This document shows positions 25,693 to 34,216 of a DNA stretch of 64,000 nt, in pieces (within the stretch, counting starts at the first letter, position 1; each line of letters begins with the position of its first letter). This DNA is from Mxb001 sp046046455 (GTDB lineage Bacteria > Actinomycetota > Actinomycetes > S36-B12): positions 1 through 64,000 of the forward strand of contig JBJOJS010000023.1 in NCBI GenBank assembly GCA_046046455.1, written 5' to 3'. The translations under genes were made by a program, and so were the position numbers. The notes under the pieces were generated by a model. The model made no database searches and was not told the origin of the DNA. It worked only from the letters and a program-made list of their open reading frames with translations.

Positions 25693-27246
25693 CTAGGCAA
25701 GCTCCGTGGGAATGCTCTGCGAGTAGGTGAACACATTGTCCGGGTCGACGGCGCGCTTGACCTCGACGAGGCGCTCGAGATTGGCGCCGTAGTAGGCGCG
25801 GCCCCAGTCGTCGAGATCGGCGTAGGGCCAGTTGACGAAGGATCCCTGCTCGGTGAACTGCGAGGCGTAGGCGAAGGTCTCGCGCTGCCAGTCCTGCAGG
25901 TCGTCGATCATCGCCTGGGACTGCTCACGCCACCAGATAGCCGGGCGCAGCAGGTTGTGGCTCGAGCGGTGGACGTAGGCGGTCGCATCGGAGGGGACGT
26001 CGTTGACGACACCACCGCTCCAGCACATGAGGCGCACCTCGGCGTTGGCATCCTCGGTGCCTCCCGGGGCGTTGATGACGCGATCGACAAGCTGGTCGAG
26101 GGCGTCGGTGGGGATCGGCTCGCGGGTGAAGCGCGCCGCCTCGGCGAGACCGTGCTTGGGCATGTACGGCACGGCGAGCCAGTTGATCTGCGCGCTCCAG
26201 TAGTCGAACTCACCCATGATGTAGTCGTCCGGATCCGCCGCCTCGAACACCGGAGCGAGGACTGCGCGGGCCTCCTCCGCGCTCCCCTGATAGCAGCCAT
26301 CGATGGTGAGCACGGGGAACGCTGACGCGAAACCACCCGATGCGGTGTTGCCGCCCCCGAGCGGCCTGACGTTGGTGATGCCGGTGAAACCGGAGAGCTC
26401 CGGAGGCGCCTCGAGCATGAGGCGGTCGAAGGCCGACCACGCCGCCACGATGTCGTCGCGGCCCCCGAAGCGGAAGCCATAGACCGTGATCGTGGGCTTG
26501 GGGATGCGCACCAGGTTGAAGGTCAGACGTGTGTTGATCCCGAAGTTGCCACCGGCGCCGCCGCGCAGCGCCCAGAAGAGGTCGGCGTTCTCACGCTCGC
26601 TCGCCGTGACCATCTCCCCACTCGCGAGGACGATGTCGGTCGACTCCAGGTGGTCGCAGGTCATGCCCGCCCAGCGGGCGTTGTCGCCGATGCCACCGCC
26701 GAGCACGAGCCCCGTCACGCCCACACCCGGGCACGTGCCGATCGGGAGCATCCACTCCCCTCCGCGCAGCGCATCGAGCAGGTTGGCATTGAGGGCACCC
26801 GAGCCGAGTGTCACGGTGCCGCGCGTGCGATCGACCTCGACGGAGTTCATCGCTCCCGTCGCGATGAGCAGGCCCGTGGTCGTCGACGCTCCGATGTAGT
26901 TGTGCCCGCCTCCGCGAACGACGGGCTGGACGCCCTCCTCGCGGCACCAGCGGACACAGGTGACGACGTCCTCCGGGGTGGCGCACTGGGCGATGGCGAT
27001 CGGCGTCACGGACTCGTAGACGTCGTTCTGCGGGAGGTTCACTCCGGCGAAGTCGGGCATGCCCGGGGTGAGGAGGGTGCCCGTGAGCGACTTCGCAAGG
27101 GCATCAAGGGCGGATGACGAACTCGAGCTTGCGCTGGTGCACGCCGCGAGGCCGCCCGTGGCTGCGATGCCCGCAACCGCAGCGGCACCGCCGAGGAAGG
27201 CGCGCCGTGACACATGATCGATGAAGCCGGGGGGTGTGGCCACCAT
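25693..27246 (-). CDS. Tat-exported FAD-linked oxidase (BBE/PCMH family)
   Basis: Exported flavoprotein oxidase of 517 aa. The N-terminus has a twin-arginine motif (SRRAFLGG, residues 13-20) and a lipobox-like AAC (Cys 36), so it may be a Tat-dependent lipoprotein. The PCMH FAD domain has RGGGHNYIG with His 115 and PIGTCPGVG with Cys 172. These are the two positions that carry FAD covalently in bicovalent berberine-bridge-type oxidases. The end has the BBE motif (YYGANLERLVEVKRAVDPDN). Substrates of relatives are sugars, alkaloids or polyketides; unknown here. The third gene of the operon, five bases after the preceding lipoprotein stop, with AGGAG as ribosome-binding site. Confidence 0.88.
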   Translation of the reverse strand: MVATPPGFIDHVSRRAFLGGAAAVAGIAATGGLAACTSASSSSSSALDALAKSLTGTLLTPGMPDFAGVNLPQNDVYESVTPIAIAQCATPEDVVTCVRWCREEGVQPVVRGGGHNYIGASTTTGLLIATGAMNSVEVDRTRGTVTLGSGALNANLLDALRGGEWMLPIGTCPGVGVTGLVLGGGIGDNARWAGMTCDHLESTDIVLASGEMVTASERENADLFWALRGGAGGNFGINTRLTFNLVRIPKPTITVYGFRFGGRDDIVAAWSAFDRLMLEAPPELSGFTGITNVRPLGGGNTASGGFASAFPVLTIDGCYQGSAEEARAVLAPVFEAADPDDYIMGEFDYWSAQINWLAVPYMPKHGLAEAARFTREPIPTDALDQLVDRVINAPGGTEDANAEVRLMCWSGGVVNDVPSDATAYVHRSSHNLLRPAIWWREQSQAMIDDLQDWQRETFAYASQFTEQGSFVNWPYADLDDWGRAYYGANLERLVEVKRAVDPDNVFTYSQSIPTELA

Positions 27247-27251
27247 GTCTC

Positions 27252-28289
27252 CTAGGGCCGCATGGAAGCGGTCAGCTTCAACCAGTACTTGACCCGGTCC
27301 TGCCAGGGGAATGCGCTCTCGACACCTACCCAGTCATCGACCCACTTATCGGAGAGCAGGCCGTACCAGAGTTCACCCGCCACGAAGCCCTTGCCGAAGC
27401 TCAGACCCCTGATCGCGAAATCGTGTTCCTTGCGCCAGGTCGCGTAGTTGGTCCACGCCTGGTTGCCGTCTCCCTGCCCTGCCTCCAGGAGTCCGAGCTT
27501 GCTCGGGGTGATTCCGAACTTCACCAGCGTGTCCGCCAATTGGCCCGACGTGGGCACGAAGGCCGTCGCAGTAATGCCGATGAAATCGTTGGCGTCACCC
27601 AAGGACTCGCCCACGCGCTTGAGGAGGTCGAGCACGAGGCTGAAGGTGATCTCGGGCTGCTTCAGTCCTTCCAGGGACTTCATGAGCGCGTTCAGGGCCT
27701 CGGTCGTCTCATCCGGATTGAAGGCGGTGCTCACCGAGAGCGGGATCTTGGTGCTCTCGATGATGGTGGCCACCTGCTCCACCACCGGCTTGGTCAGCGA
27801 GTTGAGGATGCGCACGTCCGTGCTGCTACTGCCGTTGTCGCCCTCGAAAACAAAGGCAAGGGTCACCATGATGTCTGCGGTGAGCGTGGTGCTGGTGCCG
27901 ATGAACTGCGTCTCCTCGAGCGGGCGCACCGCGAGTTCGCCCTCGAACCACGCATCGCCCGTGCCATCAGGGATGGAGGCTTCCTCGCCCGGCTCGACCG
28001 ATCCGGTCTCCTGCGGAGAGTCGGTCACCCACGCCCACTTCGTGCTGCCCGGGACGCCTGTCGTGGACTTGATACGGAGTACTGCGACGAAAGGCTCGTC
28101 GCCGTCGCTGACGAAGGAGTCTTCTTCGACTTCTTCCGGTCGAACGATGTCGTAGCCGACGAAACCCTTGAGGGTCGACGCGACCTCCCCCGATGAGGAG
28201 GCCGACTCCACGGGGGCCGTGCCCGATGTGCCGCAGGCCGCAAGGAGTCCCGCGAGCACGAGCACGGTCGCGACTCGGACGGTCCTCAT
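27252..28289 (-). CDS. Lipoprotein of unknown function (P-x-E-S-A motif)
   Basis: Predicted surface lipoprotein, 345 aa from the ATG at 28287-28289 (AAGGA upstream; the longer frame is nonsense). Lipobox LLAAC (Cys 19) followed by PVESAS at 26-31. The mature part is acidic at first (EEVEEDS), has strand-rich middle segments (FVAVLRIKS, ELAVRPLEETQFIG, ADIMVTLAFVFEGDNG) and then a helical region (about 190-290). It ends in an aromatic-rich segment with WYGLLSDKWVDDWVG. I do not recognise a domain. It starts one base after the stop of the SGNH lipoprotein gene and is cotranscribed with it. Confidence 0.8.
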   Translation of the reverse strand: MRTVRVATVLVLAGLLAACGTSGTAPVESASSSGEVASTLKGFVGYDIVRPEEVEEDSFVSDGDEPFVAVLRIKSTTGVPGSTKWAWVTDSPQETGSVEPGEEASIPDGTGDAWFEGELAVRPLEETQFIGTSTTLTADIMVTLAFVFEGDNGSSSTDVRILNSLTKPVVEQVATIIESTKIPLSVSTAFNPDETTEALNALMKSLEGLKQPEITFSLVLDLLKRVGESLGDANDFIGITATAFVPTSGQLADTLVKFGITPSKLGLLEAGQGDGNQAWTNYATWRKEHDFAIRGLSFGKGFVAGELWYGLLSDKWVDDWVGVESAFPWQDRVKYWLKLTASMRP

Positions 28290-28290
28290 G

Positions 28291-29391
28291 TCAGTTCCTT
28301 CCCAGAGCGGCGAGGGCCACGCGCGCGAACTCGGCGTACCCCGCCTTATTGGGGTGCACACCGCTGTCGCCGGCGATGAGGTACGGCGTGCCCGGGCACC
28401 ATCCGGTGTCGACGTACATCTCGGCGAAATTCTCCTGGGTCGGCGTGGACTGGTTGCTGGGACCGTCGGTCCCGGTGCCGTCCTTGGCCGCACCGAAGCA
28501 GTCGGCCGCGGTGTAGTCACCCGGGGGGACCCCCACGGCGAACTCCGGGTCAGCGGAGGTCAGGCGTGATCCCTCCGAGTGCGCGGACGTGACGGCGTCC
28601 ATGGCCTTGGCGATGGTCGCGTTGAGCTCCTCGCGGGCGATGAGCAGGCCCGCAGGCGTGTAGTTGCCGAGTGCGAGCGCAGGCACCACCTGCGGGTAGG
28701 TCAGGACCAGGATCTGGGCATCCGTGCTGTCGAGCAGTCGCGTATAGACGGTGACGAGGGCGTCGTAGGTGCCGTCCTCGGTGATGATGCGGTTGAAGCA
28801 TGCGCGGAGTTCCGCCTCCTGGCCGGGTTTGTCGTAGGCGTCGCATCGCTCGCCCTCGCCGAGGATGACCTTGCCCAGGGTCGGGTTGCCCCCCAGTGTC
28901 ATGAGCACGACGTCGGGGTCCTTCGCGGCGACGGCATCCAGGCCCTTGGCTCCATCGATCGTGAAGAGATCCTCAGCCCACTCCCGGCCGGTCGATCCGG
29001 AGATCGCGTAGTTGACGTACGACTCGGCGGGTACGCCGAGTCCCTGGGCGACCTGCGCGGCCCACGAGACCTGGTTGCCGTAGCCGTAGTCGGGGGCGAA
29101 GACGAGGGGCTCCTCGGCGGTGCGCGCCGTGCCGTTGGAGGAGCACAGGTCGTTCTTCTTGTCGGCAGGGATGGTGCCCTCCCCGACGCAGGTGAAGAAC
29201 TCTTCGCCGGTCATCTCGGTGCCGTCGTCATAGAAGCCGAATCCCGCCGTGAAGCTGTCACCGAAGGCGACGATCCGCTCTGCTCCAGCAGGAGCTCCGG
29301 AGGATGCCGATTCGATGGGGGTTGCGGCTGTCGACCCGCAGGCGGCTAGGCCAAGGGCGAGCAGGGGAACGGCGAAGAGACGAGCGCGCAT
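28291..29391 (-). CDS. SGNH/GDSL hydrolase lipoprotein (P-x-E-S-A motif)
   Basis: Surface-anchored SGNH esterase/lipase-like enzyme, 366 aa. Lipobox LAAC (Cys 18), then PIESAS at 25-30, then the catalytic domain. Block I is FGDSFTAG (Ser 46), block II lies in NYAISGSTG, block III is the reduced LGGNP (Asn kept), and block V is DSGVHPNKAGY (Asp and His near 342 and 346). Several cysteines (TCVGE, LCSS, RCDAY, ACFNR, DCFG, WCPG) suggest disulphide-rich structure. It leads the four-gene exported-protein operon, with a TAGAGT -10 six bases before its ATG, divergent from RHS protein A. Confidence 0.87.
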   Translation of the reverse strand: MRARLFAVPLLALGLAACGSTAATPIESASSGAPAGAERIVAFGDSFTAGFGFYDDGTEMTGEEFFTCVGEGTIPADKKNDLCSSNGTARTAEEPLVFAPDYGYGNQVSWAAQVAQGLGVPAESYVNYAISGSTGREWAEDLFTIDGAKGLDAVAAKDPDVVLMTLGGNPTLGKVILGEGERCDAYDKPGQEAELRACFNRIITEDGTYDALVTVYTRLLDSTDAQILVLTYPQVVPALALGNYTPAGLLIAREELNATIAKAMDAVTSAHSEGSRLTSADPEFAVGVPPGDYTAADCFGAAKDGTGTDGPSNQSTPTQENFAEMYVDTGWCPGTPYLIAGDSGVHPNKAGYAEFARVALAALGRN

Positions 29392-29397
29392 GCCAGC

Positions 29398-29403
29398 ACT
29401 CTA
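29398..29403 (-). promoter_or_regulatory. -10 hexamer of a leaderless promoter (SGNH lipoprotein operon)
   Basis: Minus-strand TAGAGT, six bases before the ATG at 29391. Confidence 0.6.
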
Positions 29404-29433
29404 GGTAGAAGGGGTGCGCGAGGGGCGAGAGTA

Positions 29434-29447
29434 TTCGGATATCTCAC
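29434..29447. promoter_or_regulatory. Shared 14-base operator-like element, site 2
   Basis: TTCGGATATCTCAC, from 43 to 56 bases away from both divergent start codons (29391 and 29490), so exactly midway. Matches site 1 at 20255 and site 3 at 40407. Confidence 0.6.
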
Positions 29448-29477
29448 GCGGGTCCCTTCGCGACCGCAGTTCGCGGC

Positions 29478-29483
29478 TAGCCT
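29478..29483 (+). promoter_or_regulatory. -10 hexamer of a leaderless promoter (RHS protein A)
   Basis: TAGCCT, six bases before the ATG at 29490. Confidence 0.6.
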
Positions 29484-29489
29484 GCCCTC

Positions 29490-32400
29490 ATGCGCTTCGC
29501 TTCTCCGGTCATCATCGCCGTCTCGCTGGCACTCACGGTCTCTGCGTGCACGTCCAGCCCGCCCGAGTCGGCGACCTCGAGTCCGACGCCCAGCGTCGTG
29601 GAGCCGACCGACGATGGTGCCATCGCGGCCGCGGGCACGCCCGTCGCCGATGTGCAGCCGTGGCTCGCGGGTGTTGTCCCCGGTGGCGACGCGAGCGGGC
29701 CGGTGAGCCCGACGGACTGGCCGTCGGCCACAGTGAAGGCTGCCGGGACCTCGACGTCTCTCACGCCCACGCTGGTCGCACCGGGCATCGACGGCGAAAT
29801 CCGCGTCGAGATCGTGGACCTCAGCGCGGGCGGCGGGTTCGGCGCCGATGGCACCGGGGAGGCCACCGAGCTCGTCTGGTCCGGGAGCGGTCGTGGAGCA
29901 GGCACCGAGGTGCCCGCCGACACGCTGCGCCAGGGAGCGACCTACGCCTGGCGGGCGTTGCGCAATGAGCAGGTCGTCGGCGGGCCGTGGGGATTCGGCG
30001 TCGACGTCGTACGCACGGGCAATGCACCGATGGACCAGCTCTACGGCGTAAACGTCAACATGGTGAGCGGCGTGGTCTCGACACGCTGGGCCAGTCCGTC
30101 CTTCACAGGCGCCGCCGGCGGCATCGTCATCGCCCTGGGTTACCGCGCACCCGTGGAGGCGAAGCCCGTCAGCTTCCCCGGCCTGCCTGCCGGCTGGTCG
30201 TGGGACCTCCCGGGTTCAGGCCTCATCGAGGCACGCGAGTCCGAGATCACATCCGGATCGGGCGATGACGCGGGGCCGCGAAGCGTCGTCCTGCTCAACG
30301 CGCAGGGCATCGGCCAGACCTTCGTCCGGACGGAGACGGGTGCCTACGTGCCCGGGCTCGCCGACGGTACGGCGACCGGATACGGCTCCGCCGGCACGCT
30401 CATCCGCATCGGCGACGGGATCTGGCAGTTCACCGCACCCGACGGCACCCTCACGCGCTTCGAGGGCGGCCGCACCGTGTCGGAGTGGAACGCCGGCCTG
30501 CCGACTGTCGCCTACACGTGGGATGCGGATGGCCGACTGCTGTCGATGGGCGACGGCATCTCCCGCACGCTCTCGATGATCTACGCCGGCACCGGCGACT
30601 GCCCCGCCGCGAGCTGGGGCAATGGCTTCGATGTCGCCGAGGGCATGTGGTGCGCGACCGTCAATCCCGATGGGTCGGTCACGGGTGTCGGATACACGGG
30701 CGGACAGATTGGCCTGATCGCCGATGCGGGCGGAGTCAGCGCCGGGTTCGGCTGGGATCGTGCCGGTCGCCTCAGCGCCGTACGCAGCACGAGCGCCGCG
30801 GCCGCTGCCGCGACCGCCGGCGGCGCGTGGGCCGGACCTGAGTTCACGACGCAGATCGCCTACGACGCCGTCGGCCGCGTGGAGTCCCTCACTGCGCCAG
30901 CTCCAGCGCCCGGAGTGGATCGCGTGCAGAGGTCGTACTCCTACCCCGCCGACGCCTCGTCCAGTGAGCTGACCGCGTCAGCCACGCAGTCCGTCGTCGG
31001 CAACGGCGCACCGCGACTGGTCTCCTCCGACCTCGGCTCGGGCCGCGTCCTGGAGATCACGGTCGAGTCCGAGACCTGGAAGACCCTCAAGCGCCGCGAC
31101 GTCGACGGTCGCAGCACGACGGTGAAGTACGACGAGGAGTCCGGGGTCGTCCTTCAGGGCACGGACGAGACCGGGCGCACCGTCCAGACACTCACGGACA
31201 AGGACTCCATCGCCACCGAAGTGGTCGGGCCCTTCGTCGGCTCCGACCAGGGCGCGATGCGCAACGAGCGATTCCTCGACGCGACGATCGACAACCCTGC
31301 CGCGGGCACGGACTCCCCCACCACTCCCTGGTACGGACTCGCGGCCGTGGTGTGGTCCGACGATGCAGGGACGCCGGCCTACTGGGACCGCGACCTCCTC
31401 GGCGACTCGCTGTCAGCTGAACTCAACGTGCCCGGATCGTGGAACGCCGTCGCGACGGGCACCTGGAAGGTGCCGGAGAGCGGCGTCTGGAAGGTCGAAG
31501 CCACGTCCTCCGACGGCGTCGGTATCGACGTAACCCTCGACGGCGTCCGCTGCACCAGCGACGTCGGCGAGCCCTGCGAGATAAAGCTCTCCAAGGGAGA
31601 TCACGCGCTCGCGCTCAGCCTCGTCGGTCAGGGTGCCGGATCTTTCGCCGTACGCGCAGGGCGCGGAGGGGATGCGCCCAAGGCCCTGCCGATCGACGCA
31701 CTGCGCCCCGGCTACCGTGCGGCGACGCTCATGTCGATCAACGACGTCGTCGACGGTCGCAATGTGGGCACGCAGGTGATCGAGAACTCCCGGCCCTGGT
31801 CCCCCTCCCCGGAGTCGATCCGATCGGCAGGCGACCTCGTCACCCGCTTCACCTACGAGCCCACGGATCCCCGGAAGGGGAGCTGGGGCCGACCTCTCGA
31901 CACGACGACACCGGGCGGGGCGGTCCTCTCCACGTCGTACTACGGCAACGACGAGCAGGTCGAGGACCCGTGCACCGGCACTTCCTCCCCGCAGGTCGGC
32001 CAGCCCAAGACCCAGGTGCGCTACGACGGCGTACGCGTGACGACGGTCTACAACGCCCAGGGCTATCCCGCGTCCGTGACGACGGAGGGCGCAGGCGGCG
32101 AAGGCCAGCGCACCTGCGCGACGTACGACCCGGCCGGCCGTCCGCTCACGACGAGCACGAAGACGCTCGGCGGCGAGGAACTGGCATCCTCGTCGACGGA
32201 GCGGGTCTGGCAGGACGGTCAGCTGGTCACCACGGTGACGTCAACGTCACCGCAGGGCACCTTCACCACGCGCTCGGTCACCGACATCCTCGATCAGATC
32301 GTGTCGTACACCGACGCATGGGGCACGACCACCGACTACACGCTTGATGCCGAGGGGCTCATCGTGAAGCGCACCACGACGCCCAAGGGTGCGTCCGCGC

Positions 32401-34172
32401 CAGCCCTCGTGGTCGAGTACGGGTTCGAGAAGGGCAGCGGCTCGCTCTCCACGGTGAGCGCCAACGGGGAGGTCCTCGCCGCACTCGACTACGCCGAGAC
32501 AGGGCTGCTGGACTCGGTGACCTACCCCGGCGGCGTCACCGCGACCTACGCTTACGCCGCCCCGGGCACGGTGGAGTCGATGGCCCTGAAGACGGCAGAC
32601 CTGACCTTCAGCCAGGACCGCGAGCGCAATGCCGCAGGTCGCACGCTGGCGAGCACTCTGCGCGTGCGCAGCGACGGCGATGACGTGCTGCAGTCGCGCT
32701 GGGAGTACGGGTTCGATGACGCCGGGCGCCTGACGAAGGCGACGCTCAGCAGCAAGGGCGATGTCGACGTCGTGGGCGGTGACAAGCGCACCTTCACCTA
32801 CTCCTACGGCTCACCCGAGGCGTGCCCGACGACGGCGGGAGCCGACTTCAACCGCACGGGTGGCAGCCGCGACGGAGTCGACTTCGTCACTTGCTACGAC
32901 GCGAAGTTCCGCATGGCGTCCACCACGGATCCGCGCCTCGCGGCGAAGGGCAAGGCGGAGGCGACGTACGACGCACTCGGTCGGCTCACGGCCCTCAGCG
33001 GCGACGTCCCCCTCGAGATCACCTGGGGAGCAGGCACGACGCCCCTGGCGATCACGCAGGGCGGTGCCGTGACGACACTCACCAACAGCGGGCCGAGCCT
33101 CATCGAGTACGCCGTGGACGGAGTCGCGACTCGACTGTCCTACGCGTCCGCGGGGCAGGCGCCCGCCCTCCTCCTCGACGATCAGGGCAAGGTCACCGCC
33201 ATGCTCGTGGGCCTGCCCGGCGGAGCCCTCGCGCGGCTCGACGCCGCCGGCGCGCTCTCGCAGATCGACTACACCGACATCTTCAGCGCCGCGCTCACCA
33301 GCACGGCACCGGACGGCACCTCGCTCGGCTCCGGGCAGGCGCATCTCGCGACGCGCTTCGGCCCCTACGGTGAGCCGCTCGTCTCCTCGGATGCGCTCGC
33401 GCCGGCAGCGACCTACGGCTGGCAGGCGGGGCCGCGCAATCCCACGGTCGGCGGGTGGCACGACATCACCCTCACGGCGCGTCCCTACCACCCGTGGCTC
33501 GGCCAGTTCCTCGCCTTCGACCCGGCGGTCGGAGCGTCGACCACGGGCTACGGCTACGGCGATGGCAGCCCTGTGGACCGCCCTGACTTCAGCGGCAACT
33601 TCCCGATCTTCGAGACGCTGGCCATCGCCGGCGGAATCCTCGCCGGGGTCGCAGGCGTCGGCATGGGCCAGGTCAAGGTCGGCGCCAGCAAGGCGGGTCG
33701 CACTCTCGTCATCGGGGGCGCCGCTGTGGGCGTAGCGGCGGCCGTGACCGGCATCGTCGGCACCTGGACCACCGAGACCACCGACTCGAGCCAGGGACTC
33801 CAGATCGCCTCCACCGTCGTCGCAGGTCTGGGCATCCTCGCGATCGGGGGCGCCGCGGCGGTCCAGAAGTATCGCGAAGCGCAGTACATGACCAAGCTGC
33901 GTGCCTACGCCGACGACGCCATCAAGGCCTCCGAGGTCGCGTACACGAAGGAGTTGCAGAGCCTGCGACAGCAGCAACTGGCGATGTACGCCCCGGGCCT
34001 CACGGCCGAAGAGGGTCTGGAGTTGGTCGCCAAGTACGAGGAGAGCAAGGCAATCCTGGCCGAACTCATGGGCCGCTACCAGGGTAAGCAGGTCCACATG
34101 GACGCCCTGCACAAACAGGACCTCGAGTTCCTGAGCTTCTACAACGGCGAGCGGCCGCGGTGGTTCAACTGA
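29490..34172 (+). CDS. RHS/YD-repeat lipoprotein A with PA14-like insert
   Basis: Very large surface lipoprotein, 1560 aa. Lipobox VSAC (Cys 20) with PPESAT nearby. The order is a beta-rich N-terminal domain (VQPWLAGVVPGGD...), early YD-type repeats (AYTWDADGRLLSM, GFGWDRAGRLSAVRS), a PA14-like domain (about 605-765), many more YD repeats (TYDALGRLTALSG), and the RHS core end with ARPYHPWLGQFLAFDP (about 1330-1345). A variable C-terminal region of about 190 residues follows, after DFSG (usually DPxG). It has three hydrophobic segments and a charged helical tail. RHS proteins form a shell round their C-terminal domain. No immunity gene follows, and no known toxin domain is seen. Confidence 0.87.
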   Translation: MRFASPVIIAVSLALTVSACTSSPPESATSSPTPSVVEPTDDGAIAAAGTPVADVQPWLAGVVPGGDASGPVSPTDWPSATVKAAGTSTSLTPTLVAPGIDGEIRVEIVDLSAGGGFGADGTGEATELVWSGSGRGAGTEVPADTLRQGATYAWRALRNEQVVGGPWGFGVDVVRTGNAPMDQLYGVNVNMVSGVVSTRWASPSFTGAAGGIVIALGYRAPVEAKPVSFPGLPAGWSWDLPGSGLIEARESEITSGSGDDAGPRSVVLLNAQGIGQTFVRTETGAYVPGLADGTATGYGSAGTLIRIGDGIWQFTAPDGTLTRFEGGRTVSEWNAGLPTVAYTWDADGRLLSMGDGISRTLSMIYAGTGDCPAASWGNGFDVAEGMWCATVNPDGSVTGVGYTGGQIGLIADAGGVSAGFGWDRAGRLSAVRSTSAAAAAATAGGAWAGPEFTTQIAYDAVGRVESLTAPAPAPGVDRVQRSYSYPADASSSELTASATQSVVGNGAPRLVSSDLGSGRVLEITVESETWKTLKRRDVDGRSTTVKYDEESGVVLQGTDETGRTVQTLTDKDSIATEVVGPFVGSDQGAMRNERFLDATIDNPAAGTDSPTTPWYGLAAVVWSDDAGTPAYWDRDLLGDSLSAELNVPGSWNAVATGTWKVPESGVWKVEATSSDGVGIDVTLDGVRCTSDVGEPCEIKLSKGDHALALSLVGQGAGSFAVRAGRGGDAPKALPIDALRPGYRAATLMSINDVVDGRNVGTQVIENSRPWSPSPESIRSAGDLVTRFTYEPTDPRKGSWGRPLDTTTPGGAVLSTSYYGNDEQVEDPCTGTSSPQVGQPKTQVRYDGVRVTTVYNAQGYPASVTTEGAGGEGQRTCATYDPAGRPLTTSTKTLGGEELASSSTERVWQDGQLVTTVTSTSPQGTFTTRSVTDILDQIVSYTDAWGTTTDYTLDAEGLIVKRTTTPKGASAPALVVEYGFEKGSGSLSTVSANGEVLAALDYAETGLLDSVTYPGGVTATYAYAAPGTVESMALKTADLTFSQDRERNAAGRTLASTLRVRSDGDDVLQSRWEYGFDDAGRLTKATLSSKGDVDVVGGDKRTFTYSYGSPEACPTTAGADFNRTGGSRDGVDFVTCYDAKFRMASTTDPRLAAKGKAEATYDALGRLTALSGDVPLEITWGAGTTPLAITQGGAVTTLTNSGPSLIEYAVDGVATRLSYASAGQAPALLLDDQGKVTAMLVGLPGGALARLDAAGALSQIDYTDIFSAALTSTAPDGTSLGSGQAHLATRFGPYGEPLVSSDALAPAATYGWQAGPRNPTVGGWHDITLTARPYHPWLGQFLAFDPAVGASTTGYGYGDGSPVDRPDFSGNFPIFETLAIAGGILAGVAGVGMGQVKVGASKAGRTLVIGGAAVGVAAAVTGIVGTWTTETTDSSQGLQIASTVVAGLGILAIGGAAAVQKYREAQYMTKLRAYADDAIKASEVAYTKELQSLRQQQLAMYAPGLTAEEGLELVAKYEESKAILAELMGRYQGKQVHMDALHKQDLEFLSFYNGERPRWFN

Positions 34173-34178
34173 CCTGAT

Positions 34179-34216
34179 CCGCACGGCCGATCGGCTACAG
34201 GCGATCGGCCGTGCGG
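34179..34216. terminator. Bidirectional terminator between RHS A and RHS B
   Basis: Perfect 15-base stem (34179-34193 pairs with 34202-34216) with an eight-base loop, the strongest hairpin I find in the window. It lies just after the RHS A stop. The stop of RHS B (34195-34197) is in the loop, so the right arm encodes the last residues of RHS B. No T-run. Confidence 0.8.

Noticed and set aside
33595..34172. A known toxin domain in the RHS A C-terminus
   Set aside because: I looked for nuclease, deaminase and ADP-ribosyltransferase patterns and found none; only hydrophobic segments and a charged tail are visible.
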